Below, one piece after another: positions 23,341-36,007 of a stretch of 64,000 nt of DNA (its first letter is position 1; each line of letters opens with the position of its first letter). The DNA is from Beaufortia kweichowensis (lineage: Eukaryota > Chordata > Actinopteri > Cypriniformes > Gastromyzontidae). Below the pieces are notes generated by a model. That model was not told the DNA's origin. It saw only the letters and a list, made by a program, of their open reading frames with translations, and did not search any database. The stretch spans positions 1,920,001 through 1,984,000 of the forward strand of contig CM032803.1 of the NCBI GenBank assembly GCA_019155185.1, written 5' to 3'. A program made the translations under genes and the position numbers.

Positions 23341-25691
23341 CATCATTTTTGTGGTTTGCATAAGACAAAAAAGTTTTGAATTAAGCACATGCTTTAAAAG
23401 CAAAATAGCTACAAATAAAGTATTTCTGAACTTACGTAGATACATGTCTTTATGGCTGTAAAGGCCTGTGTTCATCATATTATAAAAACAGCTGTTGTAA
23501 GGGTCATGTTTTATATTACACTACAGCGGCAGTATCTGTTCTGTGATGCTGAGTATTTTTTTTCTGACACAAGGCAGACCATGGGTTGGAAACTTAAACA
23601 TCAGTGTGGTTTTAGCTCTGAGATGAGTGTATGGTCCTTCCTGTCAGTCAAGGAGACTAAAATTAAATTGATTGGAAACAAATAAAAATAACATCTCATG
23701 TTGGTTGTAATCTTGTCTGTTCACGTTTCAATGTATTAGTGTTGATCAAATTAAAAAAATATTTTTATTTTATTTTCACAGACACAAAAAAAGACAATAT
23801 GAAGACATACAATATGCAACAAAAAAAAACACAGATGTGCAAAAATAACTTTTTAAATCCAAAATTTGCTTTGTGACTGCTTTCTACTTTTACATTTTTT
23901 TATTTAAAAAGCATGTCATGTTTACCTAAGTGACATTATGTGCTAACATTAACTTTGCAAAGATGTGCTCGCTCACTACAGCAAACAGAAATAGCTATAC
24001 ATCCTGTGGAAAGTTTACAACAAGTTGCGGTAAGTAAGTTGTTTACTGAGAAGCCCACTAAGGATGGTTTGAGAGGTCTGCAGAGATGACTGGTCATAAG
24101 AAGCGAGGTGGGGGTGAAAGAACACTATGGTAAAGGACAACAGCGGTATAGAGAAACCGCTTAAAACAACATGTGTCACAGATACACAATACCAACCGAC
24201 TTTAGTCACACATGCAGATGAAAACGCACACACTCTTTCACAGATACTAACACAGATGCATGCTTGCACACACATAAGCTCATGCACATAAAAAAATACA
24301 CGCCTATGCCAGGGAACTGATGCTTACATGTAAACTTGTTCTACCTAAATGTAGTCAGATCTAAAATCTAGTTTGTTCTGTCCTCGTGACCATCTTTTTA
24401 GATGTACCTCTTAAGATGCATGAACTTGATCCTCTAATAGACTGCTTTTGTGTTTATTCTCTGAATCCCAACCAGAATTTTAAGACAGTCAAACACTAAT
24501 ACCAAAAGTACACTTTGAGAATAGTAAGCGAGACCAGAGGTGGCAATTCAGATACAGTGAAGAAGGAGGAGCCTAAAACCCAGAGACGTGGGTCAGAAAT
24601 GCTATGTGTCAGTACTTGCTATGTTAAATGTGCATTCATGTATAAGCAAAGACATTGATCCTGCTAGATAATGTATGTAATACATAAGATGCATAAATCT
24701 AGTTTTAGACTAGTCCTAGTTAGTCATTTTGTCTTTAAGACTGGTATCTACTTCTTTAGTTATTGGGTCGGTTGCATAAACATACAGTATGTTCCTAAGG
24801 CCTTGTCTAAGAAATAGTAGGACTAACTAAAGTAAGTGAAGTCTCATAAAATAAGCACATGGTTGTTTTTAGTAAGACGGTCTAAACAGGCTGCTTTGTA
24901 GAAAAAGTAAGACACTAAACAACTTAAACAAAATGGCCGACAGCAGGTACTCATCAGATTTCCTTTGCTAGAAATACTTGCGCTCAGTTTAAATAAACAA
25001 ATTTAGAGATTACAATGCAAATAATAAAAAACCAAAGGCTTGAACTACATAACTGAGAAAAATAATAGTGTAAATCTGTCTTATGAACCTTGAAAGATGT
25101 ACAGAAAAGAAGAGGCATAAAAGGAGACATTTAGAAAAGACTTCCAGTTTATTTTAATGATCACTTGAAAACTCTTTTTATTCCACATTCATAAAACCAA
25201 AGATTAAAATTTGCTATCGCAAAAGACAAAGTCAGGCCATATATACAACTTTCCTTTTATATACACAATACACATTCAACAGGTATTCACACTACCTGTT
25301 TTCTTCCAAACTTTCCTTTTAACATTGGTCACCTTTGTTTTAGTTCAGTCGTAATGTTAAAGCTCATATTGCATAATGTATCTCACCTACAACGTAGCAT
25401 GCCATTACCACACACTTATTTCACAGAAATCACACATTTGCTGCACAATAACACATTCATGACTGTGTTGCTTTCACAGCGCACTAAAATCTTCATTTCT
25501 GCTGCATCAGTTGCTCAGTTCTATACACAGATGTTTACTGTATGATAAAACTAATAGTATAACTTATTGGAAATGAAATATGGAATATAAGTATGATGTA
25601 CAGAATTCAATACAGAAGTCAAAAAGACATTTGTGCATGAATCTCTCATCATAGACACAATAAAAACTAATAGAAAAATCTTTTATACACA

Positions 25692-25697
25692 TTTATT
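25692..25697 (-). terminator. Candidate poly(A) signal of NITR-F
   Basis: AATAAA on the minus strand, about 18 bases beyond the NITR-F stop codon. This would imply a very short 3'UTR, so a more distal signal is also possible. Confidence 0.35.
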
Positions 25698-25714
25698 CAA
25701 CCTTTTCATTCATC

Positions 25715-27300
25715 CTAAAATGTTTGTAAATCATATAATGTTGAAGTACACACTTTCTGCAGTTTGACTTTTTTCCGACTGAATCGCAAGGCAGCGTATG
25801 TCAAATTCTCATCATCAGTCTCCTAAAGAAAGCATACACACACACACACACACACACCTGCATTTTTTGGCATTTTCAAATATACATAAACAATATATTC
25901 ACATAGACAGACAAATTCATCTTTGTCTGTTTCCTAGAACAAAATTTTGTTTTAAGAACAAAACAACACAACCTCAAAAATATGAATTCTGTTTCTTATA
26001 CTGGCTTATAAACACTACTGCTCCATATTTTGTCCTACTGCCCTAATTTTATTACTAGATCAGAAATGGTTGTAATTGTGCTAATAACTAATAAAGCAGA
26101 CTTTGATTAAACATTTCAGCTATTACTAACAGTTTTCTAAGGCGATTCTCTTACCTGAGCACCTGACGGCTCTGTAACTCTGTCTTGTCCTTCTGCTGTT
26201 TTAAAAGATGGAAAAAACAACAATAAACATTTACAGTACAATACATAGACAATCCAATTGACTTGTAGACTGTGTGTAGCCTACTTACTACACTGTTGAC
26301 ACATTTCTCTCTTATATATCAAACACATTAGGATGATGATTAAAACTCCACAGAGTCCCAAAGCCACGGCTAAGCCAATTACGACAGGATCCTGCTGCTC
26401 TTCTGAAATTCAAAAAACAATATTTTAAAAGACTCAAATGTAATGTCATTGTTTATGAATATGTTTATGATAAATGTAAAATTGTTAAATAATACCAAAG
26501 ACAGCAATACCACTTGTTTACCATTCTTTGATTGTTTTGTTCTGTTTTCAAAGCGATTTTGCTGACACTTCATAGAGTCATTCAGATAACTTTGATTCAG
26601 AGACTTTGTGATTGTTGATGCCGTGGTACTTGAATCTTTTTGACCTACAGTCAATCATAGGGTTTAAAAAAATCAAGTAAGGTCTTAACTTATAACTGTG
26701 GTTAAGATACACAAATATCAATAAGTCAACCATTTATTTTCTGAAATCATTATAATTTACACAGCAATACAAAGTTTTGGAATTAGGACTGATAATTGTT
26801 TTATTACCTTTAATCATCAGACGTGTTCCTATTCCAAACGTAACATACAAGCCTCTTGATCCACAGTGGTAGATTGCTTCATCTGACTGAATTATGTTTG
26901 AAATTGTCAAATTGAAGTTGCTCCTCTGAAATCGACCATTATTAAATTTGGAGTAAAACTTGTTTTCTCCCATTTTTTGAAATGATGATATGATTTGAGG
27001 TTGGTATCCATCAATTTGCTGATACCAAAGAATCATATCATCTTTTACAGAACACTGCAGCGTGATAGTGTCACCAAGTGCCACAAGTATGACTTTATTT
27101 GCCTGATATCCTTTAGGTTGTGCAGCACCTGAGAAAACTGATAGTGTCCACAGGTTAAGGCATAAAATGTCTGTATTAATATAACATGTACATTAGCTAT
27201 AAAACTCCATATAATCTATGAAAAGATATATTTAAATAAACAAAATTAAACACGACTTACGTGTAATACTAAGAACAGTAATAAATACACAAGGAATCAT
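25715..27300 (-). CDS. NITR-F: single-V immune-type receptor with ITIM
   Basis: Six minus-strand exons: 27261-27300, 26808-27128, 26522-26644, 26289-26402, 26155-26195, 25715-25822, giving 248 residues with consistent phases (1,1,1,1,0). A short signal (MIPCVFITVLS) is followed by one V-type Ig domain (about 14-120; LQCSVKDDMILWYQQ, then DEAIYHCG) that ends in a germline J-like motif FGIGTRLMIK. Next come a Ser/Thr/Asn-rich stalk of about 40 residues, a TM helix (about 167-190; VVIGLAVALGLCGVLIII) without a charged residue, and a tail with LTYAAL, a canonical ITIM (LxYxxL). This is the architecture of an inhibitory NITR that has a V domain but no I domain. It faces the opposite way from the A-D array. 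It could be called a CD8-like or other V-set receptor, but the YAALxF tail favours NITR. Confidence 0.8.
25835..25858. repeat. (CA)n microsatellite
   Basis: A short CA dinucleotide run in the last intron of NITR-F, directly beside the predicted acceptor of exon 6. Confidence 0.85.
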
Positions 27301-29432
27301 TGTGAAATAACAATGTTTCTGCCATCTGTGTACTCATCAAACTGGGAATGGTTTTACTGCAAAGCAAAAGTGTCTAATACACTTCCTTGACTAACCTCAC
27401 TGTAATTTATTGCCATTGGTTCAAAACGCTGTCATTCTCACACTGTGGTGACCTTTTGATATACAGCTTTTTTACTGATACCCACACGATCACACCATCA
27501 GAATATAGTTAAAAACAACACCACATTCTTTCTAAAAAAATACTGCTAGGCAGACTGTGTACTTACTAACTATATGTAATATAGTTAGCAAAATTTTTTA
27601 CATTCATGTTTCTGCTTCTATTGCTGGACATGCGTCCAGTGTAGCAATATTGATGTTATTTATAAGCAATAAGAGAGGCTGTTGTCGGAAATGAAAGTAA
27701 TCAGACTAACAGATTATTGGAAAACAAATCACACAAAACCATTAAAGTGCCACAAAAGGCATTCAGGAAAGTTAAACAGGGTGGGGTGTTTGTGACACCA
27801 ACAAACGAGGTAAGCTCGCAACTTGGAAATAACATCTGGAACGGCGGCCAAAGTTTAACGCCTGACCTGTGACCCCAAAGAGACGCATCATGTGACGTCA
27901 CGTCCAGGCATAGAAGACGATCCTGTGGGAGCTTCCACTGAAATTCAGAATATGCGGCAGTGGGATTTGGTGTGTCCGACGTTATAAAGCACCGCGCAGG
28001 CCGATCTGTATGTGTTTATATTTGTATTGGTTACACAGATGTGCACTTTCTACTTCAATGATGTTTGATTAGTTTTTTTCTGCTATTGTGTTTGACCAGC
28101 GCCATCAAAATGATCCCAAGCTACAGTAGTGCGCACCTGATAAAAGCCCCCTGTCGTCTGCGGATGTAAAAAGACTATTATAATTTATGATCATAAAATA
28201 ATCATTAGTAAGTCTTTACTAATGTAAGTCTATTAGTTACTCTATTAATGGGGTAAACCAGGTGGGTGAGAATGCAGGAAACATAAATAACCACTTAATT
28301 TCACTGTTAGATTTAGCGATGTAAGTTGTCATGTGTTTTACAATTGCTATGTATATGACTTAAACATTGTTTTGTTGTACCCTTTGGCAATTACATTTGC
28401 AAGCCAGCATGAATCAACTGCCCAATAATCGACTAATATAGATCAGTGTAAGCAGTAGCACATTTGCTTACTTAAGACACGCCTGATTTAGTTGGGAAGT
28501 ATTGAAACTGGAAAGTTGGTTTATAGGAAGAGCATAAAGCTGGTGTGGCCTGAGCGTTTAAAGCTTCTGGAGTGTTTTATGAAGAATCACGGATATACGG
28601 ATATGTTTATATAAGTCAAATCATAGTGACCTGCTTGCCCTGTTGTAGGTTGCTGTGAGCAGTAAAAAAAGTTTTTTAAGAAACACTAAGTGTTCATTTA
28701 TTCCACACTAGACAGATTAAGGTAGTAATTTTTGAATTGTCTATGTCTTTTTAGGTCAAGAGCAGTTTAACTTAGTGGGTCATGACAAAGTTATTTTTTC
28801 CGTTTTTATTGCAACCTGTCTGAACATCTAGGGCAAACGTGACTGACATTTTTTTCATCGTTGTGTCTTGCATGTTTTCACAGGGGAGCAAGATATAACT
28901 TTTTCCTTTGAATAACTCATTCAACAGTGCTTTCCTTAATGTCTACATGTTATCTATAAAACGTATTTAGACTAGCTGATGGATTTAATGTGTGAACGGT
29001 CACTTATTTTTTTCTTAGACCTTTCATGTATCTACTGTAGATATACAGTATATCAAAAATAAGATATTGACATTAACTGACAGTGTGAACCAGTGACTTC
29101 TCCTCAACAAAATCAGGATATATTAATAAAGGTATTAGGTAACGGATAGCATTAATAAGTTATTAAAGTGAAATATGGTTGATTTCATGTTCACCTGATG
29201 TAAAAACAACACATCAAAAATGAATCATTGTATTCTTGCATTCTTTTGTATTGTATAGCAGTGTCACAGTTGTTCCAATGCAATTGTTGTGGTCTGTAAA
29301 TTTTTTATAAGGTAACAGGAAGCCTGTGATGTCACAAAAAATGTGACATCAGTGAGATGTACAGTGTAATGTTGCAGCAGTTTTTAAAGAAGCAAGACAA
29401 ACAGCCAAAGAAGTAAAGCTAATGAAGTAAAG
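27301..29432. other. Divergent spacer between NITR-F and NITR-A
   Basis: No gene seen. It should hold the NITR-F promoter on the left and the NITR-A promoter on the right. At 27893-27900 there is a perfect CRE palindrome TGACGTCA inside a more GC-rich patch (about 27780-28000) that may be an old repeat. From about 28030 onward the sequence is recognisably similar to the upstream regions of NITR-B and NITR-D, so it belongs to the duplicated unit. Confidence 0.5.
29327..29351 (+). promoter_or_regulatory. CRE-like inverted repeat upstream of NITR-A
   Basis: TGATGTCAC and GTGACATCA form a perfect 9-bp inverted repeat with a 7-base spacer. It ends 81 bases before the start codon and is preceded by an Ets/PU.1-like AGGAAG. 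The same element stands upstream of NITR-B, C and D. Confidence 0.6.
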
Positions 29433-31709
29433 ATGTGGGTTTCTTTTATAATCTGGGTTTGTGTCATCCTTCTAAATAATATGTGTAAGTGTATACAACA
29501 ATTTCTTTAAAGATATGTAGATAATAGTGTGACAATTTAACAAAGATTTTTCAACTTTATACAGATTTCATTAGAATTTTGTTACTTTTTGTTATTAATT
29601 TTATATCTAAATTTGATGTGTCTTTTGTAATGATTTTAAAACATTTATTACTCTTAATGAAGTTTTTTCCCATTGTATTATTAATAATTCAAATGTATAG
29701 TTTAAGTTTAAATATTCTGTCAAAGGAAAAATATTAATTATTTAGCTTTGTCAAATAACCCAGATGAAATAAGATTTTCTTTTTCCTTTCACATATAGAC
29801 ACAAGCGAGTCTGAGATTAGTCAACCAGATCCACTGATAATCGTCCATGTTGGTGATAATGTCACTTTGCATTGCTTAATGAAATTACACAGAGATCCCA
29901 TTGTTTGGTACAAGCACACTTCAGGACAACAACCTTATATTGTTGCAGTTGTACATAAAGTTGTGCAAAAACCTTTGTTTTTCAATGAGTTTCAATCACA
30001 GCGTTTCACTATTGAGAAAGGTGCAGGAGTGTGTCATCTAAAGATTTCAAATGTTACTGCATCTGATGAAGCAATGTATTACTGTGGATGGAGAGAGATC
30101 GAGATTGTTTTTGGTGATGGCACATATTTGATGTTGAAAGGTAAATGTTTTTAACTTTAAGTAGATCATGTAAGATTCAGATATGATGCAGTCTGTGTTT
30201 AATATTTTATTTGTGAGTTATATGTGAAAGGGAAAAAATCTCTAATAAACAAAAAAATTAAGAATAAAAATTGAAAATGAAATTGAAATTATTAGAGGAA
30301 AATACTATCCATATGATTATATGCAATATAATTTTGTGTTTTATGGTATACGTTGCACTAATTTTATATTATAAAATAGATCATGTGATTTGATATGTAA
30401 CAATATCTTCATTTTTAGGGTCACAACACAACCAGTATAAATCATCTGTGTCTGTTGTTCAGCAGCCTGTGTCGGCTTCTGTTCACCCCGGAGACACAGT
30501 GACCCTGTTGTGTTCTGTGCTGTCTGAACACACAACAGCAGATATCAGAATGTTCTGGTTCAGATCAGATTCAGAAAAATCTCAAATCATTTACACTCGT
30601 AATCAGAGTGAGATTGATTCTGCTACACAGAGCTGCTCATATAATCTCTCCAAGGACATTATCAATCAGACAGACACTGGCATGTATTACTGTGCTGTGA
30701 TCACCTGTGGAAAAATTCTGTTTGGTAAAGGAACAAATATAAATATAGGTAAGTGCCAAAACTCTTGCTCCTTAAATATTTTACCATTTATGTTCAAAGT
30801 TTTTGTATCAGTGTAAATGGTTTAATAGTTATTTTGGGGAAAAATGTATATAATAGGAACAGCACACGGCTGTTCCCCAAAAATGATGTATTTGTGTTAA
30901 GTGACCCCAACAAGTATTTGCTCCCTAATGGTAGAGCTTTTTTCAGAACTAATTTTTTTGTCAAATGTTTTTTAAAGGAATTTAACTGATTTTAAATTTT
31001 TTGTTAGCCTATATAATGCCGAAACATTCATACCTGTGTGGTGTATGTCCACACTTTATGTACTGTAAATGATTTAAAAGCCTAAAACTAAGGTTATGTA
31101 CATTAAATAATGCTAAAATAAAAAGATTGTAGGTATGTCTTACTGATACTGTCACTGACAGAATTCATTTCAGAATTCAGATCAGATCACATTACATTTA
31201 TATACACAATGTGTTTTAATCTGAACTGTTTTATAGTGAAGTCAGTGGAATCCATAGTGATTATATTGGGGGGATTATTGGGTGTTTGTGTGATTGTGAT
31301 TACGGCTCAAGCTGTCGCAATCCATAAAAAAGAAAAATGTTACTACAAAAGAGGTAAGCATTTAATTTCAGACACAATTTCAGTTCCTTGTGACTTGCAT
31401 CACTGTAAAATTATATGTATTTAAATGTATTTTATTTTTGTCTTTTAACCAGCAAATGTTGAAAACATTGATAAAGAACATCCTTCAAGTCAGGTGCGAT
31501 TCATATATTTGATTCATGGTATATATTTGGGGGTCATTTTCTATGTATTTACTGTCTGTTATGTGTTACTCTAATAGGATTGTGATTTGCATTATGCTGC
31601 TCCACATTTTAAGGAGGGAAAAAACAGAAGATTAAGAAGAACAGAAGCTCCTCAGGACAGTGTGTACAGCCATCTGAATAATCTCAGTGTAATTGACCAG
31701 CATAACTGA
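29433..31709 (+). CDS. NITR-A: two-Ig novel immune-type receptor
   Basis: Six exons: 29433-29484, 29799-30140, 30419-30748, 31237-31353, 31453-31493, 31578-31709, giving 337 residues, phases 1,1,1,1,0. Signal peptide (about 1-17); V domain (18-131) with VTLHC, IVWYKHTSGQQP, ISNVTASDEAMYYCG and J-like FGDGTYLMLKG; I domain (132-241) with VTLLCSVLS, MFWFRSDSEKS, DTGMYYCAV and a second J-like motif FGKGTNINIG; TM (about 244-268) without charge; a Lys-rich juxtamembrane segment; and a tail with LHYAAP (degenerate ITIM) and SVYSHL (canonical ITIM). NITRs are germline-joined V-type leukocyte receptors of teleosts, mostly inhibitory. Odd: the last exon lacks three codons (Gly-Met-Asp) found in B-D after Asp-Cys-Asp. 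Confidence 0.85.
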
Positions 31710-33431
31710 AGAGACAATGTAGATGATATTACACCCAAAATTTAACAATTCACCTGCGATTCACTTGCAAAAATTGTATACTGTAGGCATGTGTGTCTAG
31801 CTCATATATTAAAGACAAAAATTTGACCAATGTATATCTGCATTAAAACAGATAACAATGGCACATTTATCTGCGCTTTATAATGTTTGAATTTGTGGAT
31901 CTTGTGTGTGCATTTTCTGCTTTGATGATGTTTCTTAAGCTTTCTTCCACTACCGGGTTTTGACAAGCTACTGCGCACTTGTGCAAAAGTCCTGTGTGTT
32001 GTGGATGTAAAGAGACTGTTTTGCATCTAAAAAATAATTTTGAGTTTATTCATTTATCATATTAATTGTTATACTAAAACATCAACTGCAAAACAGGTAG
32101 CTAACAGAGAAAGTATTCATGCATGGAACATCAAATACCAATGTAGTTTAACCATTACTTTAAGCGATGTAAGTTGCATGTGGTATTCATGTTTTACAAT
32201 TGCTTTTACATTGATTTGTTGTACCCTTTTGGTGATTACATCTGCAAGTCAATCTGAATCAACTGCTTAAATGTAAAAGTTGTTTGATCTAGATCAGTAT
32301 GATCGTTAAAGCACGTTTATATACTCAAGCCATGCCTGTTAATCAATCAGATTGAGTTGGCAATTATTGAAAGCACCTGTGCTGGTTTGGAGGAAGAGTA
32401 TAAAGTCAGTGTGACTTGAAGAAGCAATGCTTATATAGTAGGGTTGCTGTGAGCGGAACCAGAAAAAAGTTATTCAAGACACAAGATTAGTGTGTTTATC
32501 CAGAGAAACCATGTTAAGCTAGCAGTTATAGCATTTTGTGTTTTGGTGTAAAGGCAGAGTAAAGCCAGCGTTGTAACCCATCTACTTTATTAGGTCAAGA
32601 ACAGTTTGACTCTTTAGTGGGTCATGTAGGATCATGACTAATTTATTTTCATTCTTTTTGCAACGCGTCTTAACTTCTAGGCAGACAGTCACTGACAATT
32701 TTGTCTTTGTGTCTTGCCATGTTATCAGAGGGATGCAGAATAAAACTTTTTATTTGAAAAATATTTGAACTCCTTCAGCAGTGCCTTCCTTAATGTCTAC
32801 AATACATCATGTCACCTACAAGACCTATATTTAGACTAAAACTAAAAGGTTAATGGGTGATCTGTCATGTGTTTCCTTCCGAGAAAAGTCTCTTGTAACT
32901 TCATGTGTCTCCTGTAGATATATCCATCAATAATAAAATATTGACTTTAATTGACAATGTGTACTGATGTCTTCTGCAACAAAACCAGAAGATATTAATA
33001 AAGTTATCAAGTAATTGATAGCATTAATAGAGTAAAACCTGGAAAATTAAGAATGAATAAACTACAAAAGTTTGGAAAGTCATCAGTAATGGCTTAATCC
33101 ATTTGCCTTGTATTGATCTCACTTATAACCAAAATTAGCTGTAATATGACACATTGAGTTTAACAAAATGTATTGCATTTTCTGATTGGATATTTGTATA
33201 TCAAAAATATATACGTCAAAGATGAATCATTGTATTCTTGCATTCTTTGTGTTGTATAGCAGTGTCACAGTTGTGCCAATGCAATTGTTGTGGTCTGTAA
33301 AAATGTTTATAAAAAAGGTAACAGGAAGCCTGTGATGTCACGCTTTTTGTGACATCAGTGAGGTGTACAGTATAATACTGCAGTTGTGTTTAAAGAAGCA
33401 AGACAAACAGCCAAAGACTAATGAAGTGAAG
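31710..33431. other. Spacer between NITR-A and NITR-B
   Basis: No separate gene. It contains the NITR-A 3'UTR (candidate ATTAAA at 31808-31813) and then the upstream part of the next duplicated unit, visibly related to 28030-29430, for example a shared GAGGAAGAGTATAAAG-like segment at about 32390. The NITR-B promoter is at its end. Confidence 0.55.
33333..33357 (+). promoter_or_regulatory. CRE-like inverted repeat upstream of NITR-B
   Basis: TGATGTCAC, spacer GCTTTTT, GTGACATCA. It lies 74 bases before the start codon at 33432, is preceded by AACAGGAAGCC, and is shared with NITR-A, C and D. Confidence 0.6.
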
Positions 33432-36007
33432 ATGTGGCTTTCTTTTATAATCTGGGTTTATGTCATCCTTCTAAATAATATATGTAAGTGTATACAACAA
33501 TTTCCTAAATGATACTTTGTATATAATGGTATGACAACTTAAAAAAAAAATTCAATTTGAATCTTTAGATTTAATTCGAATGTTGTTACTTGTATAGTTT
33601 ACGCTTAAATATTCTAACAAAAAGATTTATTAACATTTGTTTTTGAGTTGATATAAATTAATAATTATACTTGTAAACAAGCAGAAGGTTGATTTGAAAA
33701 TTAAACGTGAGTTATATTTTGTAGTTTCATGTTATATATAGAGCTATGACAAAACAGAGTTTTCTAAAAGTTTAATTTATTAGGCTTTGTCAAGATGAAA
33801 TAAGATGTACTTATTTTTTTCTCCTATAGACACAAGCGAGTCTGAGATTATAAATCAACCAGATCCAGTGATGACCGTCTCTGTTGGAGATAATGTCACT
33901 TTGCGTTGCTTCATTTTAACAATTTACAGTGATCCCATTGTTTGGTACAAGCAAACTTTAGGACAACAACCTAATATTTTTGCAATGGTGCAGAAAATTG
34001 TAGATGATGCTGTGTTTTATGAGAAGTTGGGATCTCAGCGTTTTTCTATTGAGAAAGGCACAGGAGTGTATAACTTAAAGATTTCAAATGTTACTGCATC
34101 TGATGAAGCAATGTATTACTGTGGATTGAAAGAGTTTGAGATTGTTTTCGGTAGAGGCACATATTTGATGTTGAAAGGTAAATGATTTTAAGTTTGAGTA
34201 GATGAAAGATTTTGATGTTGCAGCCCGTTTTGGATATTTCATTTCTAAATTATAAATAGCAATGGACAAAATCTCTAGTAAAGAACAAAAATATATTAAA
34301 AAATTAAAAACAAAATTTGTGAAATTCTATGAGGAAAATAATTTGTTAGGCTACATATGACTACATGCAATATTATTCTGTATTTCATATAGTGCATACA
34401 TTTTTATGTTATGAAGCAAATTGTGTGATTTGATATGTAATGAAGTCTTCATTTTTTCTTTAGGATCCCAACACAACCAGTATAAATCATCTGTGTCTGT
34501 TGTTCAGCAGCCTGTGTCGGCTTCTGTTCACCCCGGAGACACAGTGACCCTGTTGTGTTCTGTGCTGTCTGAACACACAACAGCAGATATCAGAATGTTC
34601 TGGTTCAGATCAGATTCAGAAAAATCGGTTTCTCAAATCATTTACACTCGTAATCAGAGTGAGATTGATTCTGCTACACAGAGCTGCTCATATAATCTCT
34701 CCAAGGACATTATCAATCAGAAAGACACTGGCATGTATTACTGTGCTGTGATCACCTGTGGAAAAATTCTGTTTGGTAATGGAACAAATATAAATATAGG
34801 TAAGTGCCAAAACTCTTGCTCCTTAAATATTTTAACATTTATGTTAGAATTTTTATGAAAAAGATTTTATATCTAAGTAAATGGTTTTTGTGAGAGAAAA
34901 CAAGGAACAGCAATTCCCAAAATTTGTACTTGCCTGTAGTGGGACTCTTTTAGAAAACTAAAGCATTTAAAATGTATTAATTGTATTGCTTAAAATTAAT
35001 GATCAAACAAAGTAACTATTTCAAATATAGTGCGAACTGAAAACCATGCTTTTGTTTTTCTACTTCTTTCAAATAAATGTCTCTGATCTGATATTTATGA
35101 TATTTATACATTAAGTGTGGCATATGTGGATTTGCTAATTGTTTGCTATTTATATACATAAAACTGAGGTTATATTCTGTATATTACTAAAATATAAAGT
35201 TAACTTTAGTTGGTGAGCCGTACTGCCAGTGCCGTTCTCCTAATTACTGCGACTAACAGAATTCATTAGAATTGTATAATTACCTGAAAATTAAATATGA
35301 ATGCCCATTTTTATTGACTCACAGGCAATTATATGTTTAAATAAATCTCACAGATCAGATTACATTACATTCACAAACACAATGTGTTTTGATCTGAACT
35401 GTTTTATAGTGAAGCCAGTGGAATCCATAGTGATTATATTGGGGGGATTATTGGGTATTTGTGTGATTGTGATTACGGCTCAAGCTGTCTCAAACCATAA
35501 AAAAGAAAAATATTACTACAAAAGAGGTAAGCATTTAATTTTAGACACAACCCTGTCTCTTAAAATAATAAATAAACCCAGTCCTTAAAAATCCAGAAAA
35601 CACTGTGCAAACGATAATGTTTATAAGCATTTTACCTTGTCTGATCCTTACAAATCACTTTCATTAGTGTAAACTAATATAATTGGGTTGATTTAATAAC
35701 ATATCATTTTTAATTTATTTCATTTTTTGTCTTCCGACCAGCAAATGTTGAAAACATTGATAAAGAACATCATTCCAGTCAGGTGTGATTCATATATTTG
35801 ATTCATGGTATATATTTGGGGGTCATTTTCTATGTATTTACTGTCTGTTATGTGTTACTCTAATAGGATTGTGATGGAATGGATTTGCATTATGCTGCTC
35901 CACATTTTAAGGAGGGAAAAAACAGAAGATTAAGAAGAACAGAAGCTCCTCAGGACAGTGTGTACAGCCAGCTGAATAATCTCAGTGTGATTGACCAGCA
36001 TAACTGA
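33432..36007 (+). CDS. NITR-B: two-Ig novel immune-type receptor
   Basis: Six exons: 33432-33483, 33830-34177, 34464-34799, 35410-35526, 35742-35782, 35867-36007, giving 344 residues, all phases intact. Same plan as NITR-A: signal, V domain (VTLRCFI, IVWYKQTLGQQP, DEAMYYCG, J-like FGRGTYLMLKG), I domain with J-like FGNGTNINIG, uncharged TM (VESIVIILGGLLGICVIVI), and a tail with LHYAAP and the ITIM SVYSQL. Its I exon is almost identical to those of A, C and D but carries an extra Val-Ser after DSEKS, shared with C. One I-domain site has Lys where the others have Thr (NQK against NQT), which removes an N-glycosylation sequon. Inhibitory role inferred from the ITIM. Confidence 0.85.

Larger units (their letters stand above)
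22264..25714. other. Integrin promoter side and spacer to the NITR cluster
   Basis: No gene recognised. It contains CTCF-like motifs at 22328-22340 and 22747-22760, a repetitive stretch rich in CATGTG-type words at about 22990-23340, and AT-rich unique-looking sequence. The integrin 5'UTR and promoter presumably occupy the first few hundred bases. Confidence 0.55.

Noticed and set aside
27701..27901. 66-residue minus-strand frame with a CRE near its start
   Set aside because: Looks like a piece of an old interspersed repeat; no continuation and no known family.
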